Origin: CTSoil-075 sp964292325
Lineage (GTDB): Bacteria > Bacillota > Negativicutes > DSM-13327
Direction: 5' to 3'
DNA length: 35,961 nucleotides
Assembly (NCBI GenBank): GCA_964292325.1
Contig: CAXYVG010000031.1
Coordinates: forward strand, 1-35,961
Shown here: piece by piece, positions 24,344 to 31,780 of the stretch
Layout of the letters: every line of letters starts with the position of its first letter
Position numbering within the stretch: position 1 is the stretch's first letter
Position numbers and translations under genes: made by a program
The notes under the pieces: generated by a model
What the model was told of the DNA's origin: nothing
Databases searched by the model: none
What the model saw: only the letters and a program-made list of their open reading frames with translations

Positions 24344-24697
24344 TTATTTTTTTAACGCAGCCAAAATCGACTCCGCAAAATTTCCGTTCTTTAAGATATA
24401 AGGTATTTCCAAATCTATTATTTTCTGGACAATTGCTTCATTGGTTTCACTTGTTAAAATCAAAAATGCCACCTCAGGATACGCAGTATGAACTTGTTCA
24501 AATAACAACAGACCATCGGTATCCGGCAAGTACATATCGGATATGATGCCAGCATACTCACTACCTCCGCGCAATAATTGCAACGCCTCTGCACCACTTT
24601 TAGCTCCATCCACTTCATAATCACTCATTTCTAAGACCATAATGATCAAATCCAGCATGAAGCGTTCATCCTCAATAAGTAGTAATTTTTTCTTCAA
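24344..24697 (-). CDS. Single-domain response regulator (receiver only)
   Basis: A CheY/Spo0F-like receiver without output domain. From the TTG at 24697 it has 117 residues, beginning MKKKLLLIEDERFM, with GGTGAG 5-6 nt upstream; in-frame GTG codons at 24706 and 24715 are alternative starts with poorer sites. Key residues are ED at 9-10 and acceptor D54 in IISDMYLPDTDG. The switch Thr/Ser is in LILTSE and the lysine in YILKNG. The gene is followed after 14 nt by the DHp-only protein and then the sigma-54 activator. This makes it a good candidate for the first element of a phosphorelay, or a phosphate sink. Confidence 0.85.
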   Translation of the reverse strand: MKKKLLLIEDERFMLDLIIMVLEMSDYEVDGAKSGAEALQLLRGGSEYAGIISDMYLPDTDGLLLFEQVHTAYPEVAFLILTSETNEAIVQKIIDLEIPYILKNGNFAESILAALKK

Positions 24698-24711
24698 TCT
24701 GCTCACCGCCT

Positions 24712-24845
24712 TCACATGGATTCTTTTTTTAAAAATTTATTGCTCACAAGCTTACTACCATGAAGCGTCTCAATCAGATTAATTTAATCAAAATCACCTT
24801 TAACAATGTAGGCATTAGCACCCACCTAAACACCTATTCATCGTG
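24712..24845 (-). pseudogene. Decayed C-terminal end of a receiver domain
   Basis: Reading the minus strand in one frame gives VGANAYIVKGDFD, a stop (TAA at 24786-24784), then INLIETLHGSKL and a final TGA at 24714-24712. The string VGANAYIVKGDFDxxNLIETL is the characteristic end of REC domains found in hybrid kinases (lysine in IVKG). Further in-frame stops (TAG, TGA) lie just upstream, and no start is visible, so it cannot be expressed. It directly precedes the receiver gene on the same strand and so is probably the residue of a sensor kinase or another receiver that once headed this operon. Confidence 0.55.
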
Positions 24846-24911
24846 TAAACAATCTGAACAATATTAACTTCCCTCCACCATGCCATATTCTCTTTAATAT
24901 AGCATAAAACG

Positions 24912-24929
24912 ACTCTATGTTACTAGAGT
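24912..24929 (-). terminator. Possible weak terminator of the REC-GGDEF gene
   Basis: A 6-bp stem, ACTCTA and TAGAGT, with a 6-nt loop is followed on the minus strand by CGTTTTATGC, 12 bp beyond the stop codon. It is short and its U-tract is broken, so readthrough into the phosphorelay genes is possible. Confidence 0.35.
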
Positions 24930-24940
24930 TGAATATTTTC

Positions 24941-25846
24941 TCATTCTATAGTAATGAATCGATTTCGGCCTTCTTTTTTCGCCATGTAAAGTCCAAAATC
25001 TGCTCGTTTAATCAAACTCATCGGTTGCACTCCCTCTTTTGGCCTTATGGTTGCAATACCAATGCTTATAGTAAGAAATTGGCTCACTTCTGATAATTCA
25101 TGTTTAATTTTTAGCTCTTGTATCTTTTCTTGTATTCGTTTAACCACTATAACTGCACCATCACTTGTTGTCGCAGGAAGTAAAGCAGAAAACTCCTCCC
25201 CACCATATCTGGCTACCATATCAATAGAACGTAATAATGAATTTCTTATCGCCCTTGCCACCTTTTTAAGACATTGATCTCCTTCCACGTGACCATAAAA
25301 ATCATTATAATTCTTAAAAAAATCTATGTCCATCATTATTGCAGATAAATATTCTTTATTACGCAACGTATAAAACCATAAATTTTCTAAAGACTCATCA
25401 AAAAAACGACGATTATATATTTCTGTTAATTTATCAACATGCGATGATTGTACTAATTTATCTCTCTGTTTTTTTAAATATAGTTGATTCTTTATGCGAG
25501 CTTTTATGACAATAGGATCAGCATCTTTAGTAATATAATCTATTGCTCCTAGGGCAAAACCTGTTGCTTGATCTTGTGGTTGACCCTTTATCGAAATGAA
25601 GATGATCGGAATATGTTGAGTGATCGAATTTGATTGGAGCCATTTACATATTTTATATCCATCCATATCAGGCATAATTATATCTAATAAGATAAGATCA
25701 ATTTCTTGCAATAATACTATATCCATCGCCTGTTTCCCAGAATTTGCATATAATACATGGTATTTATCATGAATAATATCTTTTAAAAAATGACTATAGA
25801 ATTTTTGATCATCAACTATAAGGACCGTTTGCTTATCTGATTTCAT
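24941..25846 (-). CDS. PleD-like response regulator diguanylate cyclase (REC-GGDEF)
   Basis: A 301-residue cytoplasmic diguanylate cyclase. The receiver domain (1-125) has DD at 12-13, acceptor D55 (ILLDIIMP) and K107 (YITKDADP). The GGDEF domain (about 135-300) has MMDIDFFKNYND and the intact active site GGEEF at 215-219. The inhibitory I-site RSID (206-209) is present, so product inhibition is expected. AAGGA precedes the ATG. A sigma-54 promoter (25992-25977) lies about 130 bp upstream and a candidate enhancer palindrome about 100 bp before that, so production of this c-di-GMP synthase should be controlled by an NtrC-type activator. The candidate activator is encoded about 2 kb downstream. 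Confidence 0.93.
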   Translation of the reverse strand: MKSDKQTVLIVDDQKFYSHFLKDIIHDKYHVLYANSGKQAMDIVLLQEIDLILLDIIMPDMDGYKICKWLQSNSITQHIPIIFISIKGQPQDQATGFALGAIDYITKDADPIVIKARIKNQLYLKKQRDKLVQSSHVDKLTEIYNRRFFDESLENLWFYTLRNKEYLSAIMMDIDFFKNYNDFYGHVEGDQCLKKVARAIRNSLLRSIDMVARYGGEEFSALLPATTSDGAVIVVKRIQEKIQELKIKHELSEVSQFLTISIGIATIRPKEGVQPMSLIKRADFGLYMAKKEGRNRFITIE

Positions 25847-25976
25847 TTTATTTTCCTTTCATAAATTAAGTAAGTATTGAAAAGCACCAACCTGCACTTA
25901 ATTGAAAATTACTTTTTCATGCGCACTTTTATTACTTTCCCTATTCATATATAAAAATTCAATGATTATTTACATA

Positions 25977-25992
25977 TGCAAGAATTATGCCA
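25977..25992 (-). promoter_or_regulatory. Sigma-54 promoter of the REC-GGDEF gene
   Basis: On the minus strand the sequence is TGGCATAATTCTTGCA. GG and GC are at the canonical -24/-12 spacing and the TTGCA half is perfect. It points towards the ATG at 25846, about 130 bp away, in an otherwise empty intergenic stretch. Confidence 0.85.
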
Positions 25993-26080
25993 TATGTTTT
26001 TTATTAATCAAGTTAATATCTTATGTATTGACTTGATAGCATTTGTCCCAATATTATCAATAATTTTAAACTTAGAAAAG

Positions 26081-26100
26081 AACTTCTCATATGAGAAGTT
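26081..26100. promoter_or_regulatory. Candidate upstream activator site 2 (sigma-54 enhancer)
   Basis: AACTTCTCATATGAGAAGTT is a perfect 20-bp palindrome centred about 100 bp upstream of the -24 element of the REC-GGDEF promoter. It differs from the site at 22495-22514 only in the two central bases. A short T-run follows on the plus strand, but no plus-strand gene ends here, which favours a protein-binding site over a terminator. Confidence 0.6.
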
Positions 26101-26143
26101 TTTCGGAGAATTATTTGTTATTAAATGGACAAAGAATATGAAA

Positions 26144-26184
26144 GCTACCGTTTGAAAAGCACTTTTCGCTTTTTAAACGGTAGC
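26144..26184 (-). terminator. Intrinsic terminator of the radical SAM gene
   Basis: A 10-bp stem, GCTACCGTTT (26144-26153) and AAACGGTAGC (26175-26184), has a loop that can itself pair (GAAAAGC..GCTTTTT). On the minus strand TTTCATATTCTTT follows. It lies 24 bp past the stop of the gene ending at 26208. The gap 25847-26207 holds this, the palindrome at 26081 and the sigma-54 promoter; I see nothing else there. Confidence 0.75.
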
Positions 26185-26207
26185 AAATTCCATTAATTAT
26201 GGAGTTA

Positions 26208-27962
26208 TCATTTTTTTATAGATTCTACAGACTCCTTTTGGGCAATATTACTTTCTGTTGCTAATCGTTTGCTGCGGTCATTCATTTTCTTTGTAATTTC
26301 TTTAAGGTAATGGCACGTCCCACTGATAATGTCAATAAATGACCTCCGCTTAAACTCAAACAAATCTTCTTTTGAACTATACCCGATGGCTTGGCTCATC
26401 ATCAAATAGTCATCAGAAATGTTGATAGGAATTCCCATACTGGTGATAGCACCATTTAACCGGCTTATTTCCTTTAGTAACTTTTGCATATCTAAATCAT
26501 TTAAGGTATAGTCCAGCTTGCGCCAAAATTCAACGGGCTTATAAATAGAATACTCATAATTCATCAATTCATTTACAAAGTTTGGTCCCAGTTTGAAGCC
26601 CAGCCTTTCTTTTTGTTCAAACCACTCTGTACCTGGGAATACACCGGGGGGATTTACAATAACCGTATCAGGGTTGGCTTCTTTAATTAAATTCACGGTC
26701 TCTGCAAAAACATCTTCCAGTGAAACGTCCGGCAAAACTGGGCACGGATAAATGATCGATAGCACGATTTGGCAAGATAAACCTTCGGCCCTTGCCGCCA
26801 GTTTAATGCATTGAATGGTATCAATGATATCTTTTTTTACCACCCCTTTATTCATTATTTTATCATTTATTTCATCATGTCCGGTTTCGCCACCCAAAAA
26901 TACTGCTCTGAGTCCAGATCTAATCATTAAACGATAACTTTCGTAGACATATTCTGTGGCTTTTGCCGGACGGGCAAACATGGAATAGTTTATTTTTAAC
27001 TGATTTGACAAAATCATCTGAGCGATTGCCCGTCCATGACCGATCGGTGTTTCTGAGCTGCTAAAGCGAAAAAAAGCAATCCCTTGATTGGTCATCGCCA
27101 TAATTTCACGCTTGATTTCTTCGACTGGTCTTGGAGTATAATGAATGTTTTGCCTTGTATGCGAGCAAAAACTGCATTTATTCCAGGTGCAACCCAGACC
27201 ATCTACCAACGTATGAAACCATACTTTGTCAGCCATGTCTACCGCTCGGTATCTTGGAACGGTGAAAGAATGAAACATGTAGTTGCCTTGTTCATGGTAA
27301 TGACCTGTTTTGATTAACGGAGAAGTGCCAAATTCTTGCCGCACCAGTTCCATAAAGGCAGCCTTTGTAGGAACAGTACTTCTCTTATGTAGCAAGTCTT
27401 CTAGTATTTCTTCTCCAGGCCCCATGATTGCCAAATCAAATTCACCCTGAGCCAAAACATACTCTCCATATACTTTTACATGTGGTCCGCCAGCAATTAC
27501 TGTGGTTTCAGGATTTGCCTCCCTAATTTTTTGTGATAGCTTAACACTCCAGGCGTAGGGTGCACCTCCCCATACTTTGATTCCTACCACAGGAATCTGA
27601 TCGGTTTTTACCAGCGTAACAATATTGTCAATGAGCGTATCCATATATTGTTTGCGATAATATAGCGACAATGATTGAATTGGCCATGCGAGTAGCATAG
27701 CGAAGATGGCTAATAGCTTAAAGCTACTAGTATAGTGTTTTAATTGAAATTTGACCAGCGGACGTAACAGAGAAGTGCACCATTTTGGAACACCTCTTTC
27801 GACGAGGGAAACACGTTGGTCATCAGCAACATAAACATAACAACCACGATCTTCCAAATAGGTTCGAATCATCGCTAAACCATTTTCTAACGCGGCATCA
27901 GAAGCAATTCTATGCCTTGGCGCAAAACTATTTACTAATAATAATTCAATACCTTTATTCAT
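26208..27962 (-). CDS. B12-binding-domain radical SAM protein
   Basis: A 584-residue protein of the COG1032 type. The N-terminal B12-binding-like fold (about 1-190) has VVGIKVWGGAPYAWSV and VIAGGPHVKVYGEYVL, typical of cobalamin-class radical SAM enzymes; the histidine of DxHxxG is not seen. The radical SAM core (about 245-480) has LGCTWNKCSFCSHTR, cysteines C258, C263 and C266 spaced CX4CX2C rather than CX3CX2C. It also has SSSETP, AVFLGGETGHDEIND (SAM contact) and a C-terminal helical region. A hydrophobic stretch at about 82-100 may contact the membrane. The product is unknown. Its ATG overlaps the stop of the acyltransferase-CNB gene by 8 nt (ATGAATAA), with AGGAGG inside that gene, so the two are translationally coupled. 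Confidence 0.87.
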   Translation of the reverse strand: MNKGIELLLVNSFAPRHRIASDAALENGLAMIRTYLEDRGCYVYVADDQRVSLVERGVPKWCTSLLRPLVKFQLKHYTSSFKLLAIFAMLLAWPIQSLSLYYRKQYMDTLIDNIVTLVKTDQIPVVGIKVWGGAPYAWSVKLSQKIREANPETTVIAGGPHVKVYGEYVLAQGEFDLAIMGPGEEILEDLLHKRSTVPTKAAFMELVRQEFGTSPLIKTGHYHEQGNYMFHSFTVPRYRAVDMADKVWFHTLVDGLGCTWNKCSFCSHTRQNIHYTPRPVEEIKREIMAMTNQGIAFFRFSSSETPIGHGRAIAQMILSNQLKINYSMFARPAKATEYVYESYRLMIRSGLRAVFLGGETGHDEINDKIMNKGVVKKDIIDTIQCIKLAARAEGLSCQIVLSIIYPCPVLPDVSLEDVFAETVNLIKEANPDTVIVNPPGVFPGTEWFEQKERLGFKLGPNFVNELMNYEYSIYKPVEFWRKLDYTLNDLDMQKLLKEISRLNGAITSMGIPINISDDYLMMSQAIGYSSKEDLFEFKRRSFIDIISGTCHYLKEITKKMNDRSKRLATESNIAQKESVESIKK

Positions 27963-29130
27963 GGTGGTGTCCTCCTAAATTAGTTATGTCATAATGAGAA
28001 GAATTCTGGATACAATTTAAATTGCCGTATAAGATTTCCGTTGCTTGTCTATGACGGTACTGATAGCGTTCGAAGGCTTGTCGGGGTAAAATAAATATTT
28101 CAGATTCGCCTATAGCGGACACCATTTCCCTTGCTCCAAGCTGGCCAGAGTTGGTTAAATTGCCAAAATAATCACCTGGTCGCAAGAGATGTGAGCCTGC
28201 CTTAGATTTTGACATTAGCTCACCAGAAAGCAAAATGTATAAATCGCTGCATATGTTGTCCGGATATACAATACAATCACCCGCCATGCAGGAGAATACC
28301 GTTCCTGCGTAAAGAAATTGTAAAATGCTTTCCTCGTCCATACTTTTAAATAATGGAATCATAGCCGGAGAATAATTTAGCTTTTGCTCAGCATATTTCC
28401 ATAAGTCTTCCTTACTAGCCAATTGGATATTAAGATCATTTGCGACTGATGGTAATGCCTTTAAAAAGAGCTGTGCCCTTGCTGAATCATTGATATATTT
28501 TTTTGCTTGACGGCACAAGGGAGATCGGATCAATTGCAAATATTGTAAGTCTCCTAGTATTCCTACAAGAGGTATCAAAAGGCCATACCCTGGATCGGTA
28601 AAATTTTTTGTAAACTTTCTAAGCCCCATTCGCTCATATAGTGGAAGAAGATAGGGGTTGCAACCGCCAAACAAAATCTGTGCCAGTTGTTCGCGAAGAA
28701 GTCGATACATCTCTACAAGCAGCAAATAAAGAGCAGGGGAATTTCTATAGTTTTTTTCCACAGCCAATTTAGTAGCGAGACCTAAAAGTGGATTCAAAAA
28801 TTCGGGGTGAATTCCCTTGAAGTTATCCATGTGGAATACTTCGCGCAGAGCGCTCGGATAGCCATCAGCAACAGCGATAGTAAGACGCATTGTAGCGACA
28901 ATTTCGCTTCCGGCTTGTACATAAAGCAAGATGCTACGATCATCGAGCGGATCAGAAATCATTTTTTCTCTGTTGCCGATTGCTTTTAACGACTTAGCCA
29001 TTTCCTGAACATAGATTTGATAACGCAGTTTATATATTTCCTTTTTTTCCCATATTTCTTTAGCGATGTAAACTTTAAGTGAATCAGCATTTATACTGTT
29101 ATCCAGAACCTGATTTTTTCTTGTGGTCAT
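27955..29130 (-). CDS. Autoinducer-synthase-like (GNAT) acyltransferase fused to a cyclic-nucleotide-binding domain
   Basis: A 391-residue two-domain protein. The N-terminal half (about 15-200) has the pattern of acyl-homoserine-lactone synthases and FeeM-type N-acyl-amino-acid synthases in the GNAT fold: LRYQIYVQE at 35-43, D60/D63/D64, then a strand and VATMRL at 78-83. The C-terminal half (about 255-375) is a cNMP-binding/CRP-like beta-roll with FSCMAGDCIVYPDNICSDLYILLSGEL and a phosphate-loop-like GDYFGNL. No DNA-binding helix-turn-helix follows. The acyl donor and acceptor are unknown. The ATG at 29130 is chosen because AAGGAGG lies 9 nt before it; the frame is open to 29178. It is coupled to the radical SAM gene by an 8-nt overlap and separated from the upstream kinase by a terminator. 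Confidence 0.8.
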   Translation of the reverse strand: MTTRKNQVLDNSINADSLKVYIAKEIWEKKEIYKLRYQIYVQEMAKSLKAIGNREKMISDPLDDRSILLYVQAGSEIVATMRLTIAVADGYPSALREVFHMDNFKGIHPEFLNPLLGLATKLAVEKNYRNSPALYLLLVEMYRLLREQLAQILFGGCNPYLLPLYERMGLRKFTKNFTDPGYGLLIPLVGILGDLQYLQLIRSPLCRQAKKYINDSARAQLFLKALPSVANDLNIQLASKEDLWKYAEQKLNYSPAMIPLFKSMDEESILQFLYAGTVFSCMAGDCIVYPDNICSDLYILLSGELMSKSKAGSHLLRPGDYFGNLTNSGQLGAREMVSAIGESEIFILPRQAFERYQYRHRQATEILYGNLNCIQNSSHYDITNLGGHHHE

Positions 29131-29253
29131 GTTCATCATCCTCCTTATTTTTAGAACCTTACAAAAGTATCTAAACAATCAAAGGCATCACCACCCTTCA
29201 CATTTGCAATCCATAAAATTTATTAAATTTTCAATTAATTTCCAAGTAAAGAA

Positions 29254-29281
29254 AAAGAGTCCGTTATGTCGGACTCTTATA
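29254..29281 (-). terminator. Intrinsic terminator of the PAS kinase gene
   Basis: AAGAGTCCG and CGGACTCTT form a 9-bp stem with a 6-nt loop. On the minus strand a T-tract follows (TTTTCTTTACTT). It separates the kinase gene, which stops at 29300, from the acyltransferase-CNB gene starting at 29130. Confidence 0.88.
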
Positions 29282-29299
29282 AAAAAAGGATTGGTTACA

Positions 29300-30955
29300 T
29301 TATTTAATTTTAAATATAATATAAAAACTGGTTCCCTGCTGACTCGTTTTTACCTGGATTCTGGCATGATGATCATGCGCTATTCTGTAAACTACAGCGA
29401 GTCCCAAACCAGTGCCGTTTTCTTTTGTCGTCATGAATGGTTTACCTATATTTTCTAAAATTTTTTGGGGAATACCCTCTCCTTGATCCACGACTGCCAG
29501 AATAACCTCATCCTCTTTAGTATAAGTGCGCAATGTGATAGTTCCAGCATTTTTCATTGCCTCCATACCGTTACGGACTAAATTCAAGATTAACTGTCGT
29601 ATTTCTTTCTCATCGAGATGCAGATCAGGACTGACTCCTGGTTGATAGTCAACATCCATACTCAGGGCATTAGCCGCGGCTTTAATAAGCGGGTATATCT
29701 CTTGAATGATATCGTTTAACTGACAGGCTTTTCTCTCTTGGGATCTATTTTTGCAAAGCGACAAATATTCTTTAATGATCAAGTCAGCTCGATCAATTTC
29801 ACTTATGAGTAGATTAAAATGTCCAAGGTAACCGGCGAATGCGGGCTTTCTGATAAAAAATTGCAAGTAGCCTTTTACTGTCGTCATTGGATTTCTAATT
29901 TCATGTGCTACATTTGCCGCCATTTGTCCCACTGTATTCAGCCGATCCAAACGAGAGACATCCTCCTCCAATGCTTTTCGTGCGGAAATATCGCGAATAA
30001 TCCCTTCAAAACTGACACATGATTGATCTTCATCCAGAATCGGAACTGTTGTTTGTTCAACCCAAATCACAGTGTGATCTCGCCGAATAAGTCGCATGAT
30101 GATAGGACTAACCGCGACACTAGCTGGATCTCTGATAAGACGTTCTACCACAAAAGCATCATTAGGATGTACCAGTGAAAAAAGGAGACCCGGTGAATCA
30201 TAAAATTCGTTGGCACTATAACCAGTTAATTTGCTGATAGAAGGACCGATATACTCAAAGCTATACGTTGGTTTCACCTTATAAAGGTAAATGGTATCGG
30301 CGGCGTTTTCGGCTAAAAGACGGTATTGTTGTTCTTTTGCTACCAGGTCGCGGAAATTTTTTTCCACATAAAGCATTAAAGTACCGATAGCGATAATAAA
30401 GCGAAGCGTACCGCTGATTACAAACCCCCAGGGTACAAACCAACTTACAGAAACAAGAAAAGGCATGTCCAGCGTATGTACGCCTATGCCGATGGAAGCA
30501 AGCCCAACAATCGTTTTCCCCATGCTTTTGCTATCCAGATGACGTAGGAACATCCACCCATGCCAAAAGTACACGTATGCTACGAAGAGCATTGAAGGAC
30601 CAGCCTTAATAGGCAAAGGAGCATCGAAATAAACAGCAATGTCAGATAATATGGCCAAGCCTATACCCCAATAATACCACCCCTTATGCATTGTACGTCC
30701 CAAAAACTTACTTGTTGCAAATACAAATAAAATAAAATTGGCGGTTGATATAATTTGAATTGCAATCAATATTGCTGCAGAGATTTGATCGAATGGAACG
30801 CGATAAAAAATTTGAGTTACAAAGTGAATCAACCAAAAAACTGCCCACATGCCCAGATATGTCTGCCGGTAAAGTGAAAACAAAAAGAAATATACACACG
30901 CCACAGCAAACGTAGCCGATAGCGTCCCGATAATTGAAAAATCGTAAAAGGTCAT
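29300..30955 (-). CDS. Membrane-bound PAS sensor histidine kinase
   Basis: A 551-residue kinase from the ATG at 30955. AAGGGGG lies 11 nt before it; the frame can also be opened at a TTG at 30985. The first 200 residues hold about seven hydrophobic helices with no large extracytoplasmic loop, so the sensor is probably within the membrane. A PAS domain (about 212-330) follows with YIGPSISKLTGYSANEF and a PAC-like IRDISARKALEED. The HisKA H-box is VAHEIRNPMTTVKGYLQ with H351. HATPase motifs are LILNLVRNGMEAM (N), VDQGEGIP (G1) and GTGLGLAV (G2). It resembles KinA/KinE-like sporulation kinases of Firmicutes, but no partner response regulator is adjacent. It has its own terminator. Confidence 0.92.
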   Translation of the reverse strand: MTFYDFSIIGTLSATFAVACVYFFLFSLYRQTYLGMWAVFWLIHFVTQIFYRVPFDQISAAILIAIQIISTANFILFVFATSKFLGRTMHKGWYYWGIGLAILSDIAVYFDAPLPIKAGPSMLFVAYVYFWHGWMFLRHLDSKSMGKTIVGLASIGIGVHTLDMPFLVSVSWFVPWGFVISGTLRFIIAIGTLMLYVEKNFRDLVAKEQQYRLLAENAADTIYLYKVKPTYSFEYIGPSISKLTGYSANEFYDSPGLLFSLVHPNDAFVVERLIRDPASVAVSPIIMRLIRRDHTVIWVEQTTVPILDEDQSCVSFEGIIRDISARKALEEDVSRLDRLNTVGQMAANVAHEIRNPMTTVKGYLQFFIRKPAFAGYLGHFNLLISEIDRADLIIKEYLSLCKNRSQERKACQLNDIIQEIYPLIKAAANALSMDVDYQPGVSPDLHLDEKEIRQLILNLVRNGMEAMKNAGTITLRTYTKEDEVILAVVDQGEGIPQKILENIGKPFMTTKENGTGLGLAVVYRIAHDHHARIQVKTSQQGTSFYIIFKIK

Positions 30956-31126
30956 TGAAACGGTATCCCCCTTAGTGCACTGCAAATCATAGTTATAAAT
31001 TCGTAGTTATGCCATATACATTAAATATAACAAATGTTTTATGCACATTCTGCAGAATTATGGCGTAAAAACGCATTAATAAAAATATTTGTTATAAATA
31101 AGTATCATCCTGTCATATAAAGAGCG

Positions 31127-31161
31127 CAAAAAACCTTCTAGCAAACTAGAAGGTTTTTTTT
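31127..31161 (-). terminator. Intrinsic terminator beyond the glycosyltransferase remnant
   Basis: AAAAAACCTTCTAG and CTAGAAGGTTTTTT form a 14-bp perfect stem with a CAAA loop and T-runs on both sides. It can end transcription coming from the glycerate kinase side on the minus strand. No plus-strand gene lies before it. The stretch 30956-31126 shows no gene. Confidence 0.85.
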
Positions 31162-31185
31162 CATAAAAGTATATAGTTGCTTATA

Positions 31186-31768
31186 TTAGCAACGTGACTC
31201 TACCACTTTTTGAAGTTCTTTTTGCACACACAGCATAACGCTATCCCAGTCACCTGGTTCTGGCTGGCGGAATATGCGCAGTGATGAGAAAATAGGGAAA
31301 GATCTATTGACCGTCTGCGATCTGCAGCCGCAAGTTCCATAGAAGCATCACGCCGTTTTCCCTCCCATACAAGACCAACTTTTAGTATATGAGCATCAGC
31401 GGTTGGCATCTGCTGTCGCCACTCATTCCTACTTTGCTCTGGCACCGTCAGATATGGTACTTGGGCCGGTATTGTCTCTAAACGAGTCTGAAAAACAAAC
31501 GGCAGGCTCATCATTGGACAATAATAATCAACTTCCGGCAAAGAATCACCATAAGCAATAACCTGTTCAACCCCCGGCAATGACTGTAAAAGTCTTACCA
31601 GAGGCGGCTGCACTTCGAGTATAACGCGCAGCCCACGTGCCGCTACCAATGGTGCATAGAGCCGAACAGGGTATCACCATACCCCTGTTCAGCTCTAATC
31701 AGCAAAATCTGACCATTTCCGTCCTCACCCCGCCAGAGTGGCTTTTTGACTTGTTCATACGATTTTAG
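31186..31768 (-). pseudogene. Decayed TPR/glycosyltransferase (GT9/GT41-like) gene
   Basis: Three pieces of one protein family lie in different frames. From 31768, PLWRGEDGNGQILLIRAEQGYGDTL reads in one frame and then hits a frameshift. The next frame gives YAPLVAARGLRVILEVQPPLVRLLQSLPGVEQVIAYGD..VPYLT and VGLVWEGKRRDAS..RRRSIDLSLFS. The last piece, LRIFRQPEPGDWDSVM, reads in the +1 frame to a TAA at 31186. These match the C-terminal glycosyltransferase-like half of tetratricopeptide-repeat proteins. The N-terminal TPR region is missing, and about 100 residues are missing between the second and third pieces. A 149-codon open stretch (31200-31649) survives but is not an intact gene. Confidence 0.78.
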
Positions 31769-31780
31769 TTTTTTTCATCA

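Noticed and set aside
24730..24910. c-di-GMP or other riboswitch upstream of the receiver gene
   Set aside because: The conserved c-di-GMP-I elements are absent, and part of the stretch is better explained as a decayed receiver domain.
31060..31080. TGGCGTAAAAACGCAT as a plus-strand sigma-54 promoter
   Set aside because: The distance between GG and GC is one base short of the required spacing and no plus-strand gene follows.
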